From the NCBI GenBank assembly GCA_034666665.1, contig JAXDLK010000163.1, forward strand, positions 1 through 7,917: DNA of 7,917 nt, read 5' to 3'. The notes beneath the pieces were generated by a model that was not told where the DNA came from, ran no database searches, and was given only the letters and a program-made list of their open reading frames with translations. A program made the position numbers and the translations under genes. Positions 1 to 5,707 of this stretch are shown here, one piece after another (within the stretch, counting starts at the first letter, position 1; each line of letters starts with the position of its first letter). This stretch comes from JAXDLK01 sp034666665 (GTDB lineage Bacteria; Desulfobacterota; Binatia; JACPRU01).

Positions 1-392
1 CCAACAACTACCGCGTGAAGTACACCTGCGGTGCGGCCGGTGCCCCCACGCAGATCTCGCCGATCGGCACCAACTGCGCGCCGAACCCGGCAGTCGACGG
101 CGATGGCGACTACGTCGACGGGCCGTATCGTAATGCGACGGACTGTGGCGCCGGCCTGGACGGACAGGCCGGGTGGTGCAACCCCGGAGCCATCCGATTC
201 GCCTGCATCGGCGAGGAGGAGATGTGCATCGGGGTCGCCCTCTACTACGCGTTGCCTCGCCTCGGCGGCGCCGGCAGCGACGAGGCGCAGAAGAACCTCG
301 AGGACCGAAACCTCGACGGAGTCGGTACGCCGGGAAGCACTCCGAACATGGACGTCTCCGGCATCTGCCACGACTGCGATCCCGGCCTCTGA
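1..392 (+). CDS. Secreted copper type II monooxygenase-like protein, copy A (3' end only)
   Basis: This is the C-terminal 129 residues of a gene that starts before the window; codons are in frame from base 3, and the GTG at 15 is internal because the preceding codons (NNYR) match copies B and C. The fragment carries the family's late block: an acidic VDGDGDYVDGPY stretch, paired cysteines, then GEEEMCIGVALYY. That last block resembles the DEMCNLYIMYY segment of animal PHM, where the Met is the Met314 ligand of the catalytic copper. The protein ends in CHDCDPGL, shared in form with the other copies. It is closer to copy B than to copy C in this region (LPRLG, DGDGxYVDGPY, GICHDC). A strong terminator follows 27 bases after the stop, so this gene is transcribed separately from copy B. 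Membership of the three-gene family is certain; the copper monooxygenase reading is inferred from motifs. Confidence 0.85.
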   Translation, partial: NNYRVKYTCGAAGAPTQISPIGTNCAPNPAVDGDGDYVDGPYRNATDCGAGLDGQAGWCNPGAIRFACIGEEEMCIGVALYYALPRLGGAGSDEAQKNLEDRNLDGVGTPGSTPNMDVSGICHDCDPGL

Positions 393-417
393 TCGGGATC
401 GAACAAGCCGTTTGCTG

Positions 418-453
418 AAAAGGGCGGGCTCCTCCGGGAGTCCGCCCTTTTTT
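418..453 (+). terminator. Intrinsic terminator of copy A
   Basis: A GC-rich hairpin has left arm 420-432 and right arm 437-449, a four-base loop (TCCG) and one G-T wobble pair, followed by six T. It sits 27 bases after the copy A stop. Its left arm begins with AAGGGCGGGCTC, the same twelve bases that begin the copy C terminator. Confidence 0.9.
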
Positions 454-492
454 CGTTTCGAATCGTGGCGCGTGCGCCCTGTGAGTAGTGCT

Positions 493-511
493 CCCGCCAC
501 AAAAATGCGGG
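493..511 (+). promoter_or_regulatory. Leader hairpin upstream of copy B (shared core with copy C leader)
   Basis: A short inverted repeat, CCCGC (493-497) and GCGGG (507-511), encloses a nine-base A-rich loop. It lies about 125 bases before the copy B start. The string GCCACAAAAATGCGG (496-510) is nearly repeated in the copy C leader as GCCACAAAGAGCGG, also within a hairpin. It could be an operator, a promoter-proximal element or an RNA leader structure. The function is unknown and the shared core is short, so chance is possible. Confidence 0.3.
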
Positions 512-635
512 CGAGCGGCTGTGAAATTATTTCTGGCCACACCCCCCCCGTACCTGTCACCATCATCGCTCCACGAAATCGCAGTCAACCGCTTCTCACC
601 CGGCCGTCCGGCGAGGAGCTGAGACAGGGGGAACG

Positions 636-2777
636 ATGAAATCACGCAACGCGTTCTGCGCGGCGCTCTTGGGAGCGATGTTTTTCGCTCGGCCCGTCTT
701 GGCCGACTACGATTCTCATCCGGAGATCCGGCCCGAGAACCGATGCGGCATGATCCCGCCGGGGATCGGCGATCCCAAGGATCCGGGTGGCGTCCACTCG
801 CTTCACTGCCAACGGCTCTTCTGGGATCTGCCCGCGACCACGCGAGTCGGCGCCCTACGCGTCGGTGCGCCGTTCGCGGAGGATCCCATTCCGCGGTTCC
901 CCAACGGTGTGACGGATCGCATCCCGCCCATGTACATGCTGGACGCGAACGGCGACGGCGTCTCCGATAACGGCGAAGGCTACGACAAGCCGGGGCCGGG
1001 GAGGGTGCGCCTTTGCTCTGACGTCGACGACATCCCCTATTGGGAGCCGTTGCTGAACGCCGATGGCAGCGGCAAGGTCGGCACCGACGAGCTCGGCAAT
1101 CATTCCGTCGCTGACCCGTCGAAGCCGCAGAGCGGTCCCCTGTTCAAGCTCACCTGCCGCCGTGGTGGCCGCACGTACTACGGACCGTGGCAGACCGGTA
1201 CCGATGCGAGCGTCTTCGACCGGCAGGTGCCGGATCAAGCAGTCCGCTTCGAGAACACGGGACGCCTGAATCGCGACGTCGACGTCCGGCACGTGACCGA
1301 CGAGCAGCATCGCGTCGAGTGGAACACCGGCACCGAGTTCTACAATCACTTCGCGAGCCATCACGGCACTTGCTACAACGCGGCCACCGCCACGTGCAGC
1401 AATCCCCAGGCGACCCAGCCGCGCGGGGCGTTCCAGCCGGGCGGTGCCTGCTGGGACTATCAGAAAGATGCGAACGGCCCGTCCGATCCCGGGGGCAAGG
1501 GCCGGTGCGACGCCGGCGACCCGGACCCGAGCTGCAGCGGCAAGCCGTCCACTCAGGCCTTCCGCAACGCGACACAGCTGCCCGGCCGGCTGGCGGTCGA
1601 GCTCCCCGGCGGCCGCGGCATCCAAGGCGTCGAGGACCAGATCTGGGGCTGCAACCATCACGTCGTGACCCAGCTTCCGCCCGGGAGCTACGGCATGACG
1701 CGTCTTGCCAACTATCGCCTGCAGAAGGGCGGCATCACCGCGGACTTCAATTACCCGAGCTGGGGGATCAAGGCCGGCCAGGTCATCGGCGGCAGCGTCG
1801 GCGAGATGGTCATCCAGTATTTCACCGAGCCGGCGAACGCGGACGTGAAGCCGGTGAACATTGTCTTCAACGTCATCGGCGACGTCGGCACCACCGCGTA
1901 CCCGCCGTTCACCTGGAACTACCACGAGTCGCTCTGGTACCCGCCGTACGATGCGGCAGTCGGCTTGATGACCATTCACAGCCATCACCGGATGGTAAAG
2001 GGCATGATGAATCTCCAGGGCGGGCACGTTCCGCGGCTGAACAGTCCCGATCCGCTCTGCGGCGGCATGAAGGGCGGCGCCACGCCGACCGATCTCTACA
2101 CCGACTGGACCTGGGAAGATGCGCCGGTCTGCGAGTACTGGAGAGATCCGGACGGCCCGGTGACGATCCGCAAAGGACAAGCGCTGCGCACGACGTGCTT
2201 CGTCAACAACGGTGTGACTCCCGAAGCCATCAAGCACGGCCTGGTCGCAGGCAGCACCGTGGAAGCACTACGGAGCTTGGGAGCTCCGATCCCGCAGCAG
2301 CCTGCCGCGGTTCCCGCTTCCACCTGGGGAGATCTCCTCGCCGGCAGTCCGGTCGGCGAGCAGTTCCTCTACGGCACACATCCGACGAACAACTACCGCG
2401 TGCGCTACGCTTGCGGTCCGGCGCCGGGAGTCTCAGCGCCGATTCCTCTCTCCGGCGGCAAGGGCTGCGATCCGAACGCGCACGTCGATGGCGACGGCGA
2501 GTACGTGGACGGCCCGTACCAGAACACCGCGCAGTGCGGCGCGAACGGATGGTGCAATCCCTCGACGATCGTCTTCGCCTGCGTCGGCGAGGACGAGATG
2601 TGCATCGGCGTCGCCATGTACTGGGCGCTGCCGCGCCTCGGCAACCCGGACACCAACGACGAAGCGTTGGAGAATCTGCAGAACCTCGACGTCAACAACG
2701 TGGGCACGCCGGGAAGCGCGATCCAGACCGACATCGTCAACGGCGGCATCTGCCACGACTGCAAGCCCGGACTCTGA
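636..2777 (+). CDS. Secreted copper type II (PHM/DBM-like) monooxygenase-like protein, copy B
   Basis: This complete 713-residue protein is probably exported by Sec. Residues 1-23 form a signal peptide ending VLA, with cleavage before DYDSHPEIRP. The start has a purine-rich site (AGGGGGA, 626-632) four bases upstream. Candidate copper ligands, by comparison with PHM (CuA His107, His108, His172; CuB His242, His244, Met314), are HSHH at 448-451 and Met655 in GEDEMCIGVAMYW. Two other His pairs, at 242-243 (ASHHGTC) and 341-342 (GCNHH), could supply the CuA site. KGQALRTTCFVNN (513-525) resembles the PHM strand before the Met ligand. About 207 residues separate the CuB His and Met blocks, against about 70 in PHM, so there is a large insertion. 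An EF-like DANGDGVSD loop (103-111) is unique to this copy. The expected role is hydroxylation of an organic substrate in the periplasm or outside the cell; the substrate is unknown. Family membership is clear, the enzyme class is inferred, and loss of catalysis is possible. Confidence 0.9.
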   Translation: MKSRNAFCAALLGAMFFARPVLADYDSHPEIRPENRCGMIPPGIGDPKDPGGVHSLHCQRLFWDLPATTRVGALRVGAPFAEDPIPRFPNGVTDRIPPMYMLDANGDGVSDNGEGYDKPGPGRVRLCSDVDDIPYWEPLLNADGSGKVGTDELGNHSVADPSKPQSGPLFKLTCRRGGRTYYGPWQTGTDASVFDRQVPDQAVRFENTGRLNRDVDVRHVTDEQHRVEWNTGTEFYNHFASHHGTCYNAATATCSNPQATQPRGAFQPGGACWDYQKDANGPSDPGGKGRCDAGDPDPSCSGKPSTQAFRNATQLPGRLAVELPGGRGIQGVEDQIWGCNHHVVTQLPPGSYGMTRLANYRLQKGGITADFNYPSWGIKAGQVIGGSVGEMVIQYFTEPANADVKPVNIVFNVIGDVGTTAYPPFTWNYHESLWYPPYDAAVGLMTIHSHHRMVKGMMNLQGGHVPRLNSPDPLCGGMKGGATPTDLYTDWTWEDAPVCEYWRDPDGPVTIRKGQALRTTCFVNNGVTPEAIKHGLVAGSTVEALRSLGAPIPQQPAAVPASTWGDLLAGSPVGEQFLYGTHPTNNYRVRYACGPAPGVSAPIPLSGGKGCDPNAHVDGDGEYVDGPYQNTAQCGANGWCNPSTIVFACVGEDEMCIGVAMYWALPRLGNPDTNDEALENLQNLDVNNVGTPGSAIQTDIVNGGICHDCKPGL

Positions 2778-2806
2778 GTCCCGGCTGCTCGATCGAGGAT
2801 CGAAGG

Positions 2807-2844
2807 GGGCGTCGCAGCGAATCTGCGGCGACGCCCTTTTTTTT
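2807..2844 (+). terminator. Intrinsic terminator of copy B
   Basis: A nine-base-pair perfect stem (GGGCGTCGC at 2807-2815 with GCGACGCCC at 2828-2836) is followed by eight T (2837-2844). It starts 29 bases after the copy B stop. Its stem sequence differs from the matching terminators of copies A and C. Confidence 0.9.
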
Positions 2845-2893
2845 GGGTTCCGCAACTCACTTCGAGGAACACGCGAGCTGTCTGTCCGGAATA

Positions 2894-2920
2894 GCCGCGC
2901 GGCATCGCGGGCCGTTTTTT
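2894..2920 (+). terminator. Weak second terminator-like hairpin
   Basis: A short GC stem can form here, either CGGC 2900-2903 with GCCG 2911-2914, or GCCGCG with a bulged CGCGGGC. Six T follow at 2915-2920, then CGTG as after the copy C terminator. It may be a backup for the copy B terminator or the relic of another gene's terminator. The stem is weak. Confidence 0.35.
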
Positions 2921-2976
2921 CGTGAGGGTGGCGAGAGGGGACGGCCAGCATGACGAGTCGCCGCGGAAGCGTTCGT

Positions 2977-2990
2977 TCGTCTCGAGACGA
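2977..2990. promoter_or_regulatory. Perfect 14-bp palindrome, operator-like
   Basis: TCGTCTCGAGACGA is its own reverse complement over all 14 bases. It lies in the roughly 190-base non-coding gap between the copy B terminator and the ATPase remnant. Perfect symmetry with no loop suits a site for a dimeric DNA-binding protein better than an RNA hairpin. No adjacent regulator gene is present, so its role is open. Confidence 0.3.
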
Positions 2991-3011
2991 GCCGACCCGT
3001 TGAATCGGCAC

Positions 3012-3035
3012 TTCAAACCATCATGATTATTTGAA
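3012..3035. promoter_or_regulatory. AT-rich imperfect 24-bp palindrome upstream of the ATPase remnant
   Basis: The halves pair at 10 of 12 positions around a central ATCATGAT, with outer arms TTCAAA and TTTGAA. It is one of the few AT-rich stretches in the window and ends four bases before the likely start of the ATPase remnant. It could be the promoter or operator of that gene from before it decayed. Confidence 0.35.
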
Positions 3036-3038
3036 CTG

Positions 3039-3402
3039 GTGTTTCAGCGACGTTTGGCCTACCTCCCCCCCGTACGGAGACCTTCTTCTTTTGGGGTCCG
3101 CGCCAGACGGGCAAGACGACGCTCCTCCGTCAGACGTACCCGGACGCGCTGTGAGTCGACCTCCTCCGCGCGGACGAGTTCCGGCGGTACGTCGAGCGCC
3201 CGGAGACGCTCCGCGAAGAGCTCGCCGGGATGCGAGCGGCGCCCGCGCAGATCGTCGTCGACGAGATCCAGAAGGTGCCCGCGCTGCTCGTCGAGGTGCA
3301 CTGGCTCACCGAGAATCGCCGCCACCGCTTTGGCCTCTGCGGTTCGAGCGCGGGGAAGGTCCGGCGTGGCGGCGCAACCTGCTCGGCGGCCGGTCCCTGA
3401 GG
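3039..3402 (+). pseudogene. Degraded N-terminal part of an AAA_14/DUF4143-type ATPase
   Basis: Reading from about 3080 gives TETFFFWGPRQTGKTTLL, a Walker A P-loop (GPRQTGKTT), then after a stop VDLLRADEFRRYVERP, then IVVDEIQKVPALL (Walker B, hhhDE) and FGLCGSSAGKVRRGGA (sensor-1-like). This order and wording match the N-terminal ATPase half of the AAA_14/DUF4143 family. The gene is broken several ways. TGA at 3152-3154 stands where family members usually have a residue before VDLL. A one-base loss near 3373-3376 moves the NLLGGRSL continuation to another frame. The likely N-terminus VFQRRLAYLPP (GTG at 3039) is in a third frame, joined across a run of seven C. The reading stops after about 120 residues, whereas intact members are usually near 400, so the C-terminal DUF4143 part is absent. 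It is not expected to make a working protein. Confidence 0.75.
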
Positions 3403-3405
3403 TGG

Positions 3406-3442
3406 GGACGTTGCGGCATACGCCACTGAGACCGCAACGTCC
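3406..3442. repeat. Perfect 11-bp inverted repeat at the end of the toxin gene
   Basis: GGACGTTGCGG (3406-3416) and CCGCAACGTCC (3432-3442) are exact reverse complements with a 15-base spacer. The right arm lies 9 bases beyond the vapC-like stop codon, and the left arm begins just past the ATPase remnant. As RNA it could end the leftward toxin-antitoxin transcript, although no T run follows on that strand. It may instead mark the junction where the ATPase gene was cut off. Confidence 0.5.
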
Positions 3443-3451
3443 GCAGTCCGG

Positions 3452-3892
3452 CTACGGGATGCGCGTCCGCGGCCTTCGTACCGACACGACCTCCAGCGCG
3501 AAGTCGCGGACACGTCTGATCGCCTCGAAGTCACCGCGGTCGGCCGTGTAGAGCGTCGCCCCGATGCTTCTCGCCGTCAGCGCAATCAGGACGTCGTTGA
3601 CGAGCGCCGCCTGGCGCACCACTCGTCCTCCGAGGCGCAGCGCTCTCAGCACGAGGCCCGCCTGGTCGAACACCGTCGGGGAAGGAGCGACGAGTCGTGT
3701 GGCGCTTGCATGTGCGCGGACGAGCTGATCGAGCAGTCGCCGCGCCGGACGAGCCGTGGCGCCGGTCCGCAGCTCCATTTGGACGACGGAGCTGAGATAG
3801 CGCACGAATCCGGGACCTACGACGACTTCCTGATGCAGCCCATCGTTGAGCCAACCGACGTAGAGATTGGTATCGAGAAGAAGCTTGATCAC
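3452..3892 (-). CDS. vapC: VapC-type PIN-domain toxin
   Basis: The 146-residue protein is a PIN-domain ribonuclease of the type II toxin family VapC, which cleaves tRNA or rRNA using divalent metal held by conserved acidic residues. Those visible are Asp7 (LLLDTNLY), Glu40 (VVQMELRTG), Asp100 (LVNDVLIALTA) and Asp118 (LYTADRGDF), in the spacing expected of a full PIN fold. The length is in the normal VapC range. The start is a GTG that overlaps the antitoxin stop by four bases (GTGA), so the two are translationally coupled. All four acidic positions are present, so it looks active. The specific RNA target cannot be read from sequence. Confidence 0.88.
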   Translation of the reverse strand: MIKLLLDTNLYVGWLNDGLHQEVVVGPGFVRYLSSVVQMELRTGATARPARRLLDQLVRAHASATRLVAPSPTVFDQAGLVLRALRLGGRVVRQAALVNDVLIALTARSIGATLYTADRGDFEAIRRVRDFALEVVSVRRPRTRIP

Positions 3893-4083
3893 GTCCGCCC
3901 GAACACGTCCTCGAACCCGCCGATCCCTCGTCCCCGGCGCAAAACCCGGACGATGCGATCCTCGGCGAGGACCATGTCGAGAGCGCGGTCGAGCGTCTCC
4001 TGCTCGGTCTTGGCTGCCAGCACGCGTCGCGCCTTATCGATCTTGCGCTGGTCGAGCTTGAGATGTTTGTGCCTGACGGCCAT
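3889..4083 (-). CDS. vapB: VapB-type antitoxin
   Basis: This 64-residue basic protein sits directly upstream of the PIN toxin and overlaps it by four bases. The start of the protein, HLKLDQRKIDKARRVL followed by TEQETLDRALDMVL, has the strand-helix-helix pattern of a ribbon-helix-helix DNA-binding domain. The C-terminal RGRGIGGFEDVFGRT would be the toxin-binding tail. It should bind and block the toxin and, with it, repress its own promoter. ATG at 4083 is preferred; a GTG two codons upstream (4089) is in frame and also possible. No clear Shine-Dalgarno site precedes either, so translation may be weak or leaderless. The symbol is given by family and position; the exact VapB subfamily is not determined. 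Confidence 0.82.
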   Translation of the reverse strand: MAVRHKHLKLDQRKIDKARRVLAAKTEQETLDRALDMVLAEDRIVRVLRRGRGIGGFEDVFGRT

Positions 4084-4110
4084 GTTCACGAACTAGCAGA
4101 ATAGGAACAT
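4082..4110. promoter_or_regulatory. Candidate autoregulatory site of the toxin-antitoxin operon
   Basis: ATGTTC (4082-4087) and GAACAT (4105-4110) are perfect 6-base inverted repeats with a 17-base spacer, and a nested GTTC-AC-GAAC lies at 4084-4093. They cover the antitoxin start and the bases just upstream, where VapB-VapC complexes usually bind. The arms are short, so this is a suggestion only. Confidence 0.3.
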
Positions 4111-4193
4111 CGAGGACACCCCCAGTGGTTTCATGCATCGAGGCAACGGACGGGGCGACTTCGATCGTCCGCCGGGCTATACACCGCGCGGCA

Positions 4194-4871
4194 ATGGTTC
4201 CCGCTCGGTCCAAGACGTGCCGTGCGCTTGCGCCACTACTCGTAGTGGCGCTCGTCGCGAGCTGCTCGCTCCTCCAGCGGAAGGCGCCGGAGCTCACGGC
4301 CGGAGAGTACTATCGGCGCGGCGCTGCGCATCTGAAAGCCGGCGAGTATGACGCAGCGATCGCGGATTTCAGTCGAACGATCGAGAAGCAGCCGAGCTTC
4401 GCCGCGGCGTGGAACGAGCGCGGCTTCGCACGGCAGAGCCAGCGCGATTTCGAGGGTGCGGTCGCAGACTACGCGAAGGCGATCGAGATCGATCCTCGTC
4501 TCTGGACGGCGTATCACCGGCGCGGCCTCCTTCATCGCTGGCAGAACGATCCCGGGGCCGCAATCGACGATTTCACCGCGGCGCTCGCGCTCCGGCCGCG
4601 CTCCGCCCTCCTGCATTTCGACCGCGCCATCGCTCGGCTGAACCAGGGAGAGTACGCGAAGGCGATCGAGGATTGCACCGAAGCGATCCGGCTCCGGCCG
4701 GATTTCGCCGCCGCCTATTACGATCGCGGCGTCGCGCGCGAGAAGAGCGGCGACCGCCCGGGCGCGATCGACGATGTGAAGCGCGCCCTCGAGCTCGCAC
4801 CACCGCAAGGACCGCTTCGCGAGGAAGCGACGCGACGGCTCGACGAGCTCCAAGAGGTGGCGCCGAAGTAG
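4194..4871 (+). CDS. TPR-repeat lipoprotein
   Basis: From ATG 4194 the protein has 225 residues. A short basic n-region and a hydrophobic stretch (LAPLLVVALVASC) end in a lipobox with Cys24, so it should be a lipid-anchored envelope protein. Residues 36-205 are five tandem tetratricopeptide repeats with an exact 34-residue period (36-69, 70-103, 104-137, 138-171, 172-205), each ending near a proline. TPRs form a helical scaffold for binding other proteins. No catalytic domain is present. A GTG at 4125 is in frame and has a GAGGA eight bases upstream, but it would put 46 residues ahead of the lipobox Cys, which is long for a lipoprotein signal, so the internal ATG is preferred. It diverges from the antitoxin gene and converges on the helical protein gene with no gap. 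The partner is unknown. Confidence 0.85.
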   Translation: MVPARSKTCRALAPLLVVALVASCSLLQRKAPELTAGEYYRRGAAHLKAGEYDAAIADFSRTIEKQPSFAAAWNERGFARQSQRDFEGAVADYAKAIEIDPRLWTAYHRRGLLHRWQNDPGAAIDDFTAALALRPRSALLHFDRAIARLNQGEYAKAIEDCTEAIRLRPDFAAAYYDRGVAREKSGDRPGAIDDVKRALELAPPQGPLREEATRRLDELQEVAPK

Positions 4872-5531
4872 CTACGGCGTCTGCGATGGCTTTGGCGCCG
4901 CCCTCGACTGCGCCGGCGCTGCTGCCGGCGGTTTTGGCCCGACGTGCTTCTTCAGCAGATCCTTCTCGAGCTCATTGTACTGCGCAATCGACGTCTTCTG
5001 CTGCTTCATGAGCTCGGGCACGCGCGGGTTGATCTCGGTCATCACCTGGAGCAGCTTCGTGTGGAACTTCTCGCGCTCCTTCAGGACGTCCGGCTCCTTC
5101 GCGGCACGTTCCGGTAGGTCTCCGAGAGACTCGCTCAGGTTCGTGAAGTCGAGGAGAAGCGCCTGGTATTGCTCCTTGTCGAGCGCCGAGGGTTTCTCGA
5201 TCTTCTCGAGCTTCTTCATCTGCCGGTGGATCTCGTAGCGGCGGAGGATCTCACCCTTCTTCTCGGGCTCGATGCGGATCATCGCCTGCTCCATCGCGCC
5301 GCGTAACTCCTCGAGCGGCCTCTGGAGCTTGTCCCGACGGAGCGCTTCGGCATGCGTTTCGGCGAGCGCGGTGCCAGCCTCCTGGAAGCTTCTCTGCACC
5401 GTGAGGGCGCGGCCCTCTTCGTCGCCTTCGAAGTTGTAGTCGCGGCCGGGAGGAGGCGTCGGCTCCGCGGCGGGGACGCGCCGCGCGAAGGCCAAAAGGA
5501 GCAGCATCAGGCACGTCGCTCTCTTGCTCAT
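4872..5531 (-). CDS. Secreted helical (coiled-coil-like) protein of unknown function
   Basis: I do not recognise a family. The 219-residue protein starts with a signal peptide (MSKRATCLMLLLLAFARRVPAAEP) probably cleaved near residue 22; Cys7 lies before the hydrophobic core, so it is not a lipobox. Residues about 40-195 are rich in Glu, Lys, Arg, Leu and Gln with few glycines, as expected of long helices or a coiled coil (for example EILRRYEIHRQMKKLEKIEK, 94-113). The end (198-219) is a Pro/Ala-rich tail likely to be flexible. It is probably a periplasmic or surface helical protein. No Shine-Dalgarno site is obvious. Its stop touches the stop of the TPR lipoprotein gene. A shared envelope role with that protein is possible but unsupported beyond position. 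Confidence 0.75.
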   Translation of the reverse strand: MSKRATCLMLLLLAFARRVPAAEPTPPPGRDYNFEGDEEGRALTVQRSFQEAGTALAETHAEALRRDKLQRPLEELRGAMEQAMIRIEPEKKGEILRRYEIHRQMKKLEKIEKPSALDKEQYQALLLDFTNLSESLGDLPERAAKEPDVLKEREKFHTKLLQVMTEINPRVPELMKQQKTSIAQYNELEKDLLKKHVGPKPPAAAPAQSRAAPKPSQTP

Positions 5532-5601
5532 GGCGCCGAAACGCTAGCCGCGCAGTTGGGCGAAATCAAATCTCCATCCGATGTCGCTCAGCGCCCTTGT
5601 T

Positions 5602-5626
5602 CGGCTGCCACAAAGAGCGGCAGCCG
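5602..5626 (+). promoter_or_regulatory. Leader hairpin upstream of copy C (shared core with copy B leader)
   Basis: CGGCTGCC (5602-5609) and GGCAGCCG (5619-5626) form a perfect 8-base inverted repeat with a nine-base loop (ACAAAGAGC). It ends about 80 bases before the copy C start. No T run follows, so it is not a terminator. Its core GCCACAAAGAGCGG nearly repeats GCCACAAAAATGCGG in the copy B leader. A shared operator or leader RNA element is possible. Confidence 0.4.
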
Positions 5627-5694
5627 TCGTTGTCGAAGAAAATCGTTTACGCAGCCGCGTTCGTCCGGCAAAATCCAGCGCATCAACAAAATCC

Positions 5695-5701
5695 GAGGGG
5701 G
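5695..5701 (+). promoter_or_regulatory. Ribosome binding site deciding the copy C start
   Basis: GAGGGGG lies six bases before ATG 5708. This supports 5708 as the start over in-frame ATG 5597, which has no such site and would put 37 extra residues before the signal peptide. Confidence 0.8.
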
Positions 5702-5707
5702 CTCATC

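Noticed and set aside
534..553. The C-rich stretch upstream of copy B as a sigma-54 promoter.
   Set aside because: It begins TGGCC, but no GC pair occurs at the spacing needed for the -12 element.
2749..2777. The C-terminal CHDC as a c-type heme site.
   Set aside because: The heme motif is CxxCH; the residue after the second Cys is Asp or Lys in all three copies.
2950..3003. A 17-codon open frame (ATG at 2950) preceded by a GAGAGGGG sequence, reading MTSRRGSVRSSRDEPTR.
   Set aside because: It is too short to support, its codons overlap the perfect palindrome, and nothing downstream suggests a leader peptide. It could be a decayed gene start.
3031..3551. Two open + strand frames across 3031-3551 as genes.
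   Set aside because: Their translations are arginine- and serine-rich shadow sequence except for short pieces (NLLGGRSL, FQRRLAYLPP) better explained as frameshifted parts of the ATPase remnant.
4090..4110. TATTCT on the - strand as the -10 box of the antitoxin promoter.
   Set aside because: No convincing -35 hexamer lies 16-18 bases upstream, so the match alone is not enough.
5597..5707. Upstream in-frame ATG extending copy C by 37 residues.
   Set aside because: The extension puts non-hydrophobic sequence before a normal signal peptide and overlaps the leader hairpin; the strong ribosome binding site is at ATG 5708.
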